In this document: positions 14,856 to 23,334 of the stretch, one piece after another
Numbering within the stretch: position 1 is the first letter of the stretch
Layout: the number at the start of each line of letters is the position of its first letter
From: COE1 sp964445375
GTDB lineage: Bacteria > Bacillota > Clostridia > Lachnospirales > Lachnospiraceae
Length of the DNA stretch: 29,017 bases
Direction: 5' to 3'
NCBI GenBank assembly: GCA_964445375.1
Contig: CAYUKO010000036.1
Location: 1 to 29,017, forward strand
Program-made: the position numbers and the translations under genes
The notes under the pieces: model-generated
Seen by the model: the letters and a program-made list of their open reading frames with translations, nothing else
The model's database searches: none
Told to the model about the DNA's origin: nothing

Positions 14856-16442
14856 TTATAAGTTCGTTGATACAACATCTGCCGCCTTATTAATCAAACG
14901 ACAGAACGTATATTCATCTTTCATCGTTTTAGCTGCACCGGAAATAGAAACAACAACACCCTGATACATGGTTCCTCTGACATCAATGTGTGCGTTATCT
15001 TCATATCTCAAAACCTCATCCAGCTCCTGCATTTCCTGCATTTCCCCTGCCAGCTCTTTCTGTTGGGTTGGAAGATTCTGCTGAATCATCTGCAAGTTCT
15101 TAATCTGCTCTAATGTAGGCTTTGCTCCGGATTTGATCTTTTCTGTCGTAGATCTTAAGATTGCCTGCATCTGACTAATTGATTTGGACTTTTCCGCTAT
15201 GATCTTCTGCAGTTCTGCATGACGCTTCTTCATCTCGGGATCGTTACCTACTTCAATAATAGTAGACGCTCCCATTGGTGAACCGGCGTTTCTTACATTC
15301 ACTGCCTTCGTTGCCACAATCTTGCCTCCGGTAATCAATCCCTTGCCAGCTTCTGCATGTACCTCTGTTGCTGCTACCGTAGAATTCAGAATCTGCTCTG
15401 CTTCTACAAACCCTTTTGCCTGAACATCCGCTGCGGATAAAAACTTTGCAACAACGTTTCCTCCTGCAACAAGCTTTCCTTTATTCTGTCCATGCATGCC
15501 TCTTGCAATAATAATATTGCCTCCTGCCTCTATCTCAGCACCTTCTACAACACCGTTGACAAAGACATCACCATCTGTCTTAATCTTAAAGTTCTCACAG
15601 ACATTGCCTCTTACTTCGACATTTCCATGATACTCAATATTTCCGGTTGAAGTATCTACATTTTCTACTTCATAAATATCGGACACGAAAACTGCCCCAT
15701 CCACCAGCGATGCATGACCGTCTACCATACTTAAAAGCTTGTGACCATCTTCTGAAATCTGAAGATTACGACCATGGTCAAATCTTGCCTTCTTGACTTC
15801 TCTTGCCTTCGTTACGGTACCAAAAATATCTACACCATCTTCTCCACGTTCCTCTGGAATAATCTCTGCAAGAACCTGCCCTTTGGTACAATGATGGAGC
15901 ATATTAAGTTTGAAATAGTCAACACTGCCATCCTCTTTTACTTCCGGTCTGGCCTTATTATTTGTATCGAAATAATAATTTATTGTAGCATCCCTTCCGG
16001 CTGTTGGCAACTTTCCTTTTGCAAGAATTATATCTGTGCAGTAACATTTTATGTCAATTGCATTGTCGATTTCTTCTTCATTGATACCAAAACGTATTTT
16101 GGCATCCTTGATTTCTTCCATAATCTGTCCTTTTGTTAACAGCTTTCCACCTTCGCTTGGCGGATACATCCTCAACGTTGCTGTCATTTTGTCAGGGCTA
16201 ATCACAATATTGCATTTCTCATCCACCGGTGGAATCTTAATTGGACTCAAAAAAAGGACAATCTTCTCTTCCCCTAAGTTATATAAGGCAGAGTTGATTG
16301 CCATGGGATCATAGAGAACACCGATTCTCTCCAGATATTCCCTCAATTCAGTAACCCGTATCTTTTCGCCTCCATCTGTTGGAGGTACCAGAATAATACT
16401 TACACCCTTTGCATCGATTAATATTTGAAAATAGCTGTTCAT
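14856..16442 (-). CDS. FapA family protein (DUF342)
   Basis: 528 residues matching the FapA/DUF342 family. An N-terminal mixed domain (about 75-250) is followed by a repetitive right-handed beta-helix-like region (about 255-395) with repeated short strands such as GNVEVRGNV, GDVFVNGVVEGAEIEAGGNI and GKLVAGGNVVAKFL. A coiled coil (about 402-478) and a short closing segment complete it. It has no signal peptide or membrane helix, so it is cytoplasmic. Known: a FapA protein in Vibrio vulnificus is needed for flagellar assembly and interacts with the glucose phosphotransferase protein EIIA(Glc); whether that applies here is open. AAAGGAG lies 4 bases before the ATG, 12 bases after fliA, so it belongs to the operon. 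Confidence 0.88.
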   Translation of the reverse strand: MNSYFQILIDAKGVSIILVPPTDGGEKIRVTELREYLERIGVLYDPMAINSALYNLGEEKIVLFLSPIKIPPVDEKCNIVISPDKMTATLRMYPPSEGGKLLTKGQIMEEIKDAKIRFGINEEEIDNAIDIKCYCTDIILAKGKLPTAGRDATINYYFDTNNKARPEVKEDGSVDYFKLNMLHHCTKGQVLAEIIPEERGEDGVDIFGTVTKAREVKKARFDHGRNLQISEDGHKLLSMVDGHASLVDGAVFVSDIYEVENVDTSTGNIEYHGNVEVRGNVCENFKIKTDGDVFVNGVVEGAEIEAGGNIIIARGMHGQNKGKLVAGGNVVAKFLSAADVQAKGFVEAEQILNSTVAATEVHAEAGKGLITGGKIVATKAVNVRNAGSPMGASTIIEVGNDPEMKKRHAELQKIIAEKSKSISQMQAILRSTTEKIKSGAKPTLEQIKNLQMIQQNLPTQQKELAGEMQEMQELDEVLRYEDNAHIDVRGTMYQGVVVSISGAAKTMKDEYTFCRLINKAADVVSTNL

Positions 16443-16454
16443 AGTACTCCTTTC

Positions 16455-17219
16455 TTATTGATGCAGAATGCCTATATATGCACCCATCTTCGTTTTCATT
16501 TTCTGTAATGCTTTTGTATGAAGCTGCGAAATTCTAGACTCTGATACTTCCAACACACGGCTGATTTCTTTCAATGTAAGTTCTTCATAATAATACAATA
16601 ATACAACTTTTTTTTCTTTCTCTGTCAGAAGCTCCAATGCCTCTTCCAACACTTCTTTAAGCTCACTCTTTTCAATCACCGATTCCGGTGACTCAAATCC
16701 GCCTGTTGTATTTTTATCAGATGGAATATCGCTTCCCTGTTCTACATACTCGTTCAGGGAAACGATATTATTAACCTTCATTTGTGACTGCCAATCAAGG
16801 AACTCATCTTCGCTAATACCAAGCTTAGCCGCAATTTCTTCGTCCTTTGCTTCTCTTCCTGTACTCTGCTCGATTTCCTTCATTGCTGCGTCAATCTGTT
16901 TCTGACGTTGTCTGATTGTTCTTGGAATCCAATCCATTTTTCTGATCTGATCAAGAATCGCGCCCCTAATACGCAGACTTGCATAAGTCTCAAACTTTAC
17001 TTCTTTTGTCATATCAAACTTATCAATGGCATCAATTAATCCAAAAACACCGTAACTTACCATATCGTCATATTCTACACTATAGCCAAGGTACATACTA
17101 AGGCGGCCAGCCACTACCTTTACTAATGGTGCGTATTCCAGAATAATCTTCTCTCTTAATTCCGGTGTCTTTAGTCTGCTGTAGTCTTCCCAAAGTCTTC
17201 TGCGTACTGCTTCGTTCAT
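16455..17219 (-). CDS. fliA: RNA polymerase sigma-28 factor, FliA/SigD/WhiG family
   Basis: Sigma factor directing RNA polymerase to late flagellar and chemotaxis promoters. 254 residues with region 2 (about 25-97; YDDMVSYGVFGLIDAIDKFD and the DNA-melting FETYASLRIRGAILDQIRKMDW segment), region 3 (about 104-165) and region 4 helix-turn-helix (about 196-245; LTLKEISRVLEVSESRISQLH). GGGGGT lies 5 bases before the ATG. It follows the small membrane gene after cheD, as sigD follows cheD in Bacillus. No FlgM anti-sigma gene is seen in this window. In Firmicutes the usual symbol is fliA or sigD. Confidence 0.95.
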   Translation of the reverse strand: MNEAVRRRLWEDYSRLKTPELREKIILEYAPLVKVVAGRLSMYLGYSVEYDDMVSYGVFGLIDAIDKFDMTKEVKFETYASLRIRGAILDQIRKMDWIPRTIRQRQKQIDAAMKEIEQSTGREAKDEEIAAKLGISEDEFLDWQSQMKVNNIVSLNEYVEQGSDIPSDKNTTGGFESPESVIEKSELKEVLEEALELLTEKEKKVVLLYYYEELTLKEISRVLEVSESRISQLHTKALQKMKTKMGAYIGILHQ

Positions 17220-17235
17220 TCTTTACCCCCGTCTA

Positions 17236-17634
17236 TCACATCTCGTCAAGATTCTCATCAGTATATTCTTCCACAGACTCATCATCCATGCTGTCTTCTT
17301 CGCTCATATCCATTTCTTCATCTTCTACGCCTTCTGATTCAGAAACAGTTTCTTCATCCGTTTCCTCCTCTTTGTCAACTTCCTTCCCGATAACACTATT
17401 TTCCATAGCGGCTATCATAGCATCAATCTCATTGGACGGTAACACGCGAGGCTGTACGGATGCATATAGATAACGAGCAACGTCACCTATCACATAAAAC
17501 ACAATCAGAACAATCAGTAAAACCCATAACATTTTATAAAAATCATATTTTTTTAGATACATGATAATTGATGCAATCGCTCCTGCAAGAAGCATCAAAA
17601 ATGGTGTGATAAGTTTTACCTTACTATTTTGCAT
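17236..17634 (-). CDS. Small membrane protein with acidic tail, unknown
   Basis: 132 residues. Two N-terminal membrane helices (about 8-26 and 34-52) are followed by a basic/aromatic stretch (RYLYASVQPRVLPSNEIDAMIAAM) and a very acidic C-terminal tail (about 86-132, mostly Glu, Asp and Ser). Not recognised as a named family. It lies between cheD (38 bases upstream) and fliA (16 bases downstream) in the same direction, with a GGGG-containing ribosome site upstream, so it is very likely a real operon member. A cytoplasmic acidic tail could bind a basic partner; this is inference. Confidence 0.75.
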   Translation of the reverse strand: MQNSKVKLITPFLMLLAGAIASIIMYLKKYDFYKMLWVLLIVLIVFYVIGDVARYLYASVQPRVLPSNEIDAMIAAMENSVIGKEVDKEEETDEETVSESEGVEDEEMDMSEEDSMDDESVEEYTDENLDEM

Positions 17635-17672
17635 TGTTGTTTTCCCCTTTTATAAACGTTTCGACCAATAGC

Positions 17673-18158
17673 TTATATGATTTTCTCTGGTTTACCAGCC
17701 GAACGTATCACAAAATTCCCATTCTCCGGATAAAATATAACGGTGCGACCGTAATTTAATCCTGTATCCTCTGCCTTAATTGGTATTCCAAGTTCTTTGA
17801 GCTTTTTCTTACTGGCTTCTACATTTCGTTCACCTACACGGACCATATCCGATTTGTTCTGAAATGCAAACATCTGTGCACCGCCGGCAATTTTAGCTTC
17901 AAACCGTGCTTTATTTCCACCTAAGGCAACTATCTTTTTTACCAACTCTTCAATGCCTGTATCTGCAAACTTGAACTTGTTCGTATTATTTTCTATCTGT
18001 GTGCTGTCCGGGAGCATCACATGTGCTAACCCTCCAACCTTTGCTACCGGGTCTCTGATTGCAATCCCGACGCATGAGCCTAATCCAAGTGTTGTAACCC
18101 CATCAGGACTTTTGCACACGTTCAAATCAGCCATACCAACCTTAATAATCTCACTCAT
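17673..18158 (-). CDS. cheD: Chemoreceptor glutamine deamidase CheD
   Basis: Deamidates glutamines of chemoreceptors to glutamates and, in Bacillus, also partners CheC in adaptation. 161 residues. The catalytic Cys29 in LGLGSCVGI and His46 in LAHVMLP are present, with the preceding Thr22/Thr23; later conserved GGAQMF and GLNYGRTVIF are also there. GAGG precedes the ATG. It lies just downstream of cheC, its usual neighbour. A complete, apparently active copy. Confidence 0.95.
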   Translation of the reverse strand: MSEIIKVGMADLNVCKSPDGVTTLGLGSCVGIAIRDPVAKVGGLAHVMLPDSTQIENNTNKFKFADTGIEELVKKIVALGGNKARFEAKIAGGAQMFAFQNKSDMVRVGERNVEASKKKLKELGIPIKAEDTGLNYGRTVIFYPENGNFVIRSAGKPEKII

Positions 18159-18185
18159 GGTACCATGCCTCTTTCTTACGCACTG

Positions 18186-18806
18186 TTATATGCTTAATCC
18201 TAAAGCCGATAAAATCTTGGAATAAGACTCTAAATCCGGCAACAAAATAAAGTAGCCATTCAGTTCCACATCATCCGTGAACTGAGTCTGGATTAATAAA
18301 ATCTGATCACCCATAATACCGAATTCGATTGCGGGTACACTTAAAATCGCATTAAGCATATCAATATTCAAATCTGGCACTGATGGAATTATCTTAAGGT
18401 TTGTTAATTGCGACAGAGAGTTCAGATAAGCACCAGTAATTATATTACCAATTTCTTTCATTGCTGAAATCTCAATTTCGCTATATTCACCTTCCGATGC
18501 CGGCATACCCATAAGCTTTGATACCAAAGCCTTACCTGCACTCTGCTCTAAAATGAACATAATACTTCCTGTAATATCGCCTTCTACTGCAAGATAGATA
18601 CCTACTACAATCTGTTCCTCGCCTCCCATAACTTCTCCCACTTCACTGAAGTTAAGAAGACGAACCTGTGGAACCTTCATATCTACTTTGCACTGAAGCA
18701 TCTGGGCAAGCGCCGTAGTTGCGTTGCCTGCCCCGATGTTTCCAAGTTCCTTTAATACATCATAATATTCTGCTGTAACCTTCTGAAAGCTTATCTTCTC
18801 TGTCAT
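18186..18806 (-). CDS. cheC: CheY-P phosphatase CheC
   Basis: Phosphatase that removes phosphate from CheY and is stimulated by CheD. 206 residues with two complete active-site repeats: Glu20/Asn23 with Pro46 (LKELGNIGAGNA) and Glu118/Asn121 with Pro144 (MKEIGNIITGAYLNS). Both have the normal spacing, so both sites look usable, as in true CheC rather than the shorter CheX. AAAGGA is about 9 bases before the ATG. Placed between cheW and cheD as in Bacillus subtilis. Confidence 0.95.
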   Translation of the reverse strand: MTEKISFQKVTAEYYDVLKELGNIGAGNATTALAQMLQCKVDMKVPQVRLLNFSEVGEVMGGEEQIVVGIYLAVEGDITGSIMFILEQSAGKALVSKLMGMPASEGEYSEIEISAMKEIGNIITGAYLNSLSQLTNLKIIPSVPDLNIDMLNAILSVPAIEFGIMGDQILLIQTQFTDDVELNGYFILLPDLESYSKILSALGLSI

Positions 18807-18823
18807 ATTACCATGTCCTTTAC

Positions 18824-19318
18824 TTATGGCTCATTCTCCGCCAATACTGCATTGATTTCCAAAAGGGAAATCAACTTTTCATCATATTTACCTACACCAC
18901 TAAGGAATTTCGCCTTATCATCCTTGTCATAAGAAACCTTTTCCACATGTTCTTCATCCAGGGTAACAACTTCCTTTACCTCATCAACAAGAACACCGAT
19001 AGACTCATGCTGTTCCAATGTCAGAATAATAATTCTTGTTTTCTTGGTGATCTCATCATCCTGGAGTCCCATTTTCAGTCTTAAACTGATAACCGGAATA
19101 ACTTCTCCTCGAAGATTAATAACTCCTCTGATATAGGAAGATACTTTAGGCACTCTTGTAATCTTCTGCATTCTGACAATATTCGAAATCAACTTAATAT
19201 CAATACCATACTGCTCTTCGCCCAGCTGTGTAACAATATACTGGGTTGTATTATATTCTCTAGGACGATTCAGGCTTTCTGCACGCTGCTGTTCATCCAT
19301 TACTTTTATTTCATCCAT
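18824..19318 (-). CDS. cheW: Chemotaxis coupling protein CheW
   Basis: Adaptor linking chemoreceptors to the CheA kinase at the membrane array. 164 residues, single CheW domain (about 25-158) with the conserved YIRGVINLRGEVIPVISL core (residues about 62-79). The first 24 residues form a charged extension before the domain. GGAGGG lies upstream of the ATG, 18 bases after cheA. Confidence 0.95.
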   Translation of the reverse strand: MDEIKVMDEQQRAESLNRPREYNTTQYIVTQLGEEQYGIDIKLISNIVRMQKITRVPKVSSYIRGVINLRGEVIPVISLRLKMGLQDDEITKKTRIIILTLEQHESIGVLVDEVKEVVTLDEEHVEKVSYDKDDKAKFLSGVGKYDEKLISLLEINAVLAENEP

Positions 19319-19336
19319 GTTATCCCTCCATCCACA

Positions 19337-21430
19337 CTAGATCAATGCATTTGCATCTAAGATTAATGCTACTTCGCCATTGCCTAAAATAGTTGCACCA
19401 CTGATAATCTTTGGCACTTTAATGAACTTGCCCATGGACTTAATAACGATTTCCTGCTGTCCAATCAGTTCATCTACTACAAGACCTGCCTGCTTGTCAC
19501 CCTTCTTAACAATGATAACAGTCATTCTGCTGTCTTCATCTCTCTTTGATTCAATATCCAATATCTTATTAAGACGGATAATAGGAATAACGGTTCCACG
19601 AATATGTATTACTTCTTTTGCCTGTACCAGCTTGATATCTTCTGGTGAGATATCTTCGATTGTCTGAATAGAGCCTAAGGAAATGGCATACTTTTCATCT
19701 CCGATCACTACCATCAATGCCTGAATAATCGCAAGGGTAAGTGGAAGTCTAACAGTAAAGGTTGAACCTTCTCCTAACTTTGTCTTAACTTCTACTTCAC
19801 CACTTAAAGCCTCAATCTTGGACTTAACAACATCAAGTCCAACACCTCGTCCGGATACATCCGTAACTGCCTTAGCTGTCGAGAAGCTTGGAAGGAATAA
19901 TAAATCTACAATTTCCTTCTCTGACATACTCTCTGCCTGTTCTGTAGTAATAGTACCTCTTTCAATGGCTTTCTTCTTAACTGCTTCTGTGTTGATACCG
20001 GCACCATCATCTCTTACTTCAATGACTACGTTGTTACCATCCTGATATGCATCAAGGAAAATAGAACCAACTTCCGGTTTTCCATTTGCAATTCTCACAT
20101 CATTTGGTTCCAGACCATGGTCAGCTGAATTTCGTAACATATGCATCAACGGATCGCCGATTTCATCAACTACCGTTCTGTCAAGCTCTGTATCTTCACC
20201 AGTCATATAAAGTTCCATTTTCTTATCGAGTTTCTTAGACAAGTCACGAATCATTCGTGGGAACTTCGCTACAACGCTTTCAATTGGAACCATTCGAACC
20301 TTCATAACAGATTCATGAAGATTGGTTGTAACGCTTTCCAGATATTCAATCTGTTCATTTACACTGGAATAATTTTCTCCACTGTTCTGTACTGCGGTAG
20401 CTGCTGATACTAAAGAGTTCTTAGCAATAATAAGCTCACTTACCAGATTCATCAAGCCATCGAGTTTTTCAATATCTACTCTGACGGTTCTGTTTACTAC
20501 CGGTTTGGATACTGCTTTCTTTGCATCCGGTTTTGCCGCCTGTGCTACAGCTGGCTTTGTTGCCTGTGCTGTTGCAGTTTCATCTGTTTTCTTTGTTCCT
20601 TCCTCTGCTTTCTCTTCCGTTGAAGAATCTGCAAGTACAAATTCAGAACAAAATACTTCTTCTATTTCTGATACGCTCTTTACTGCTGCAACGACTTCGT
20701 CTCTTGTATTTCCAGAGATGAAAATCAAACTGAAGGTAAGTTCGAATTTCTCATCTTCAATGTCCTGTGCAGTTGGCTGAGAAACAATAATCTCACCAAG
20801 CTTTTCTAAAGCCTTGAATACTAAAAATGCTCTTGCTGCTTTTAGTACACATGCTTCTTCTACATACACGGTAATGCCATATACCTTTAAGTTTTCCTGA
20901 TAAGCCTTCTCTACAAGCATTCTCTCGGTATCGTTGAGTTTAATTTTTCTCCAGATTTCTCTGTCTGAGCCTTCCGCAGGTTTTTCTGCTTCCTGTGGTT
21001 TTGGTGCTTCCTTGGCAGGTGCCGGTGCTGCTGCGCCACCACCTTTTTCATTATTAAGAATATCATTCAGAATCTTAATGAGGTCTGCATTATCATTCGT
21101 TCCCTCATCCGTAGTCTGCTGAATATTAGCAAGGTATTCCTCTAACGCATCAAGACACTTAAAAAGTGTATCAATCATATCCGGCTGTACCTTGATTGTA
21201 CCGTTTCTAACTTCTGAGAACACATTCTCCATGTCATGAGTTAATGTCTGCATACGTTTATATCCCATCGTACCAGCCATACCCTTTAATGAATGAGCAG
21301 CTCTGAATATTTCATTGATTGTATCCATATTATCAGGTTCCTGCTCTAAGTTCAGAATCTGTGTGTTCAGGTTCTGCAAATGCTCCTTTGTTTCATCAAG
21401 GAAAATTTCAAGATATTGACTTGTATCCAT
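19337..21430 (-). CDS. cheA: Chemotaxis histidine kinase CheA
   Basis: Kinase that phosphorylates CheY and CheB under receptor control. 697 residues, all domains present: HPt (1-105, phosphorylated His46 in AAHSLKGMAG), an Ala/Pro/Glu linker, a CheY-binding P2 domain (about 164-262), a second Ala/Thr/Lys linker, P3 dimerisation (about 311-375), HATPase (about 376-562; N box LRNSADHGLE, G1 DDGAGI at 474-479, G2 GRGVGLDVV) and a C-terminal CheW-like domain (563-697). The ATG at 21430 is preferred because GGGGG lies 9 bases upstream; it starts one base after the cheB stop. An in-frame extension to 21448 is less likely. Confidence 0.97.
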   Translation of the reverse strand: MDTSQYLEIFLDETKEHLQNLNTQILNLEQEPDNMDTINEIFRAAHSLKGMAGTMGYKRMQTLTHDMENVFSEVRNGTIKVQPDMIDTLFKCLDALEEYLANIQQTTDEGTNDNADLIKILNDILNNEKGGGAAAPAPAKEAPKPQEAEKPAEGSDREIWRKIKLNDTERMLVEKAYQENLKVYGITVYVEEACVLKAARAFLVFKALEKLGEIIVSQPTAQDIEDEKFELTFSLIFISGNTRDEVVAAVKSVSEIEEVFCSEFVLADSSTEEKAEEGTKKTDETATAQATKPAVAQAAKPDAKKAVSKPVVNRTVRVDIEKLDGLMNLVSELIIAKNSLVSAATAVQNSGENYSSVNEQIEYLESVTTNLHESVMKVRMVPIESVVAKFPRMIRDLSKKLDKKMELYMTGEDTELDRTVVDEIGDPLMHMLRNSADHGLEPNDVRIANGKPEVGSIFLDAYQDGNNVVIEVRDDGAGINTEAVKKKAIERGTITTEQAESMSEKEIVDLLFLPSFSTAKAVTDVSGRGVGLDVVKSKIEALSGEVEVKTKLGEGSTFTVRLPLTLAIIQALMVVIGDEKYAISLGSIQTIEDISPEDIKLVQAKEVIHIRGTVIPIIRLNKILDIESKRDEDSRMTVIIVKKGDKQAGLVVDELIGQQEIVIKSMGKFIKVPKIISGATILGNGEVALILDANALI

Positions 21431-21431
21431 G

Positions 21432-22550
21432 CTACTTGACCCCCACATTCATTATTATTTCCTGGGCCACGTCATCCAATCCGACGACCTGATTCACTAA
21501 TCCCGTAGCTGCTATACTTTTCGGCATTCCATAAACGGTAGAAGTTGCTTCATCCTGTGCAATGACGTGTACTTTTTTGGCAGTTTCCAAATTCACGATT
21601 CCCTTTGTTCCATCTGCTCCCATCCCCGTAAGTACTACGCATACGACTTGAGAATAATTGCTATTTTTCAAAGATTCATACATATAATTCGCGCAAGGTT
21701 TTACGCCCTCTCTTGGTGGTTCATCGGTATAACTGATAACAGCTTTTCCACCCCTTGTGACAACATTCATATGTTTACCACCCTGAGCGATATATACCTT
21801 ACCATTCTCTACCGTTTCTCCATCTACGGCTTCCTTCACTTCGATTTTACTTAGTGAATTCAAACGTTCTGCTAACGATTGCGTAAATCCTTTCGGCATA
21901 TGCTGAACTATCAGAACAGGTGCTGCCAGTTCTGCCGGTAATCTTGGTATTACACTCTGTAATGCCTTTGGTCCGCCAGTTGAGCTTGCGATTGCTACAA
22001 TTTTCTGGCCTGTGACTGCCGGTTGACTTCTTCTTACGATATCGACCAGCTTTCTGGTACTCTCTTCCTGCTTCTGTCTTGGGATTACGCTTTCCTTCTG
22101 GATATTTGTTTGTCTGCTTGTTGTAACCGCATACAAAATATCAAGGAATTTCGTTTTAAAATCATCACCCTTTAAGTAACTAAGATTCGCCGGTTTTTCA
22201 ATAAAATCAATTGCTCCAAGATCAAGTGATTCCATCGTAACAGAAGCCCCTTCTCTTGTATCGGTACTTGCCATCATGATTCTGGCACGAATCTTATCCT
22301 TTTGTAACATTCGCAAAAGTTGAATTCCATTCAGCTTCGGCATATTTACATCCAGTACGACACCGTCGTACTGGTTAGTTTTCAATAATTCATATGCCTT
22401 TTCTCCATCAAATGCCTGGTCAACAACCTGGAATCGTTCATCTGAATTGATTATATCACACATAACTCTTCTCATAAGTGCAGAGTCATCAACTATCAGT
22501 ATTTTTTTCTTACTTTTTCCAATTGTAGAGTTAATTGTCATACTTTTCAT
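21432..22550 (-). CDS. cheB: Chemotaxis protein-glutamate methylesterase CheB
   Basis: Response regulator enzyme that removes receptor methyl groups (and can deamidate). 372 residues. Receiver domain about 14-135 with ILIVDDSA, phosphorylated Asp67 in VVLDVNMP, and Lys118 in EKP. A linker rich in Gln and Arg precedes the C-terminal methylesterase domain (about 180-370), whose catalytic triad is visible: Ser in ASSTGGPKAL, His in VQHMPKGF and Asp in GMGADGTKG. The start abuts the stop codon of the PilZ gene with no gap, suggesting coupled translation; a second ATG three codons in is an alternative. No cheR is found in this window. Confidence 0.96.
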   Translation of the reverse strand: MKSMTINSTIGKSKKKILIVDDSALMRRVMCDIINSDERFQVVDQAFDGEKAYELLKTNQYDGVVLDVNMPKLNGIQLLRMLQKDKIRARIMMASTDTREGASVTMESLDLGAIDFIEKPANLSYLKGDDFKTKFLDILYAVTTSRQTNIQKESVIPRQKQEESTRKLVDIVRRSQPAVTGQKIVAIASSTGGPKALQSVIPRLPAELAAPVLIVQHMPKGFTQSLAERLNSLSKIEVKEAVDGETVENGKVYIAQGGKHMNVVTRGGKAVISYTDEPPREGVKPCANYMYESLKNSNYSQVVCVVLTGMGADGTKGIVNLETAKKVHVIAQDEATSTVYGMPKSIAATGLVNQVVGLDDVAQEIIMNVGVK

Positions 22551-23312
22551 CTACCTTTTTCCGTTTTTTCTATTTTTGCGATCTTCGTCAAAAATATATT
22601 TGATAATGTCTTCACGTGTTGTATTATCAATATATAGAAATTTTACACGATTCTCATATTCATTCTGACGTTTTTCAATTTCTTTGGAAACAATTACTTT
22701 CGCAGCTAAACGAAATTCTTTTTCTTCATCATTAATGGATAGCTTAAATCTTAGATATAAGATTTTTCCTTCTGTGAAGGGCTGTCTTGACACGAATCGA
22801 AGCCCTCCTCCACTAATATCAACAATAACTCCTCTTTGCATATCATTTTCAGATACCAGATAGCCGAGCTGCTTTTCAAAAGCCTCTGACTCTGCTTTTG
22901 CAAGCTCTCTTGCCAACATCTCTACAATACAATTAAATCTGTAATATTCACGTCTCTGAAACTTATGCAGATTGGTAACCATCTCTGTTATCAGGACGTA
23001 TGTATTATTCATCTTCTGTCTGTCAACAATCCTTATGTTGGCATTATACATTCCCCCATGTGAGAAGAAGCAGACCTCGTACTCTCCATCGATTGGAAGA
23101 AGTACCATTTTTGCTTTCTCCATTGGCATTACAATCATAATCTTTCCGTCATCTGAAACATCAAAAACCGAAGTTTTATACAATTTAATGCCTTCTGTTC
23201 CATCTGGCAAAGTCACTTCCTGTGTGGACTTCATCTCAAGCTTATCGCCTGGTGAAATGAACTTTTCAATCATAGGAACCTCCTGGTCTATTTTTTTTGC
23301 TAAGACGCTCAT
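22551..23312 (-). CDS. YcgR-like PilZ domain c-di-GMP receptor, flagellar brake type
   Basis: 253 residues. An N-terminal YcgR-type beta domain (about 18-112) is followed by a PilZ domain (about 118-240) with the c-di-GMP-binding QRREYYRF (RxxxR) motif and the DISGGGLRF (DxSxxG) motif, both intact. Proteins of this type bind c-di-GMP and slow or stop the flagellum. It lies between flhG (22 bases upstream) and cheB (adjacent). Two starts are supported: ATG at 23312 (AGGAGAGGGGAAA just upstream) and an in-frame ATG at 23273 (AGGAGG 5 bases upstream); the longer is given. The C-terminus is Lys/Arg-rich. Confidence 0.9.
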   Translation of the reverse strand: MSVLAKKIDQEVPMIEKFISPGDKLEMKSTQEVTLPDGTEGIKLYKTSVFDVSDDGKIMIVMPMEKAKMVLLPIDGEYEVCFFSHGGMYNANIRIVDRQKMNNTYVLITEMVTNLHKFQRREYYRFNCIVEMLARELAKAESEAFEKQLGYLVSENDMQRGVIVDISGGGLRFVSRQPFTEGKILYLRFKLSINDEEKEFRLAAKVIVSKEIEKRQNEYENRVKFLYIDNTTREDIIKYIFDEDRKNRKNGKR

Positions 23313-23334
23313 TTTCCCCTCTCCTTATTTACAC

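Noticed and set aside
18205..18212. GCCGATAA, resembling a sigma-28 -10 box, on the plus strand
   Set aside because: It lies within the 3' end of cheC in antisense direction and lacks a TAAA -35 at the right spacing; chance match.
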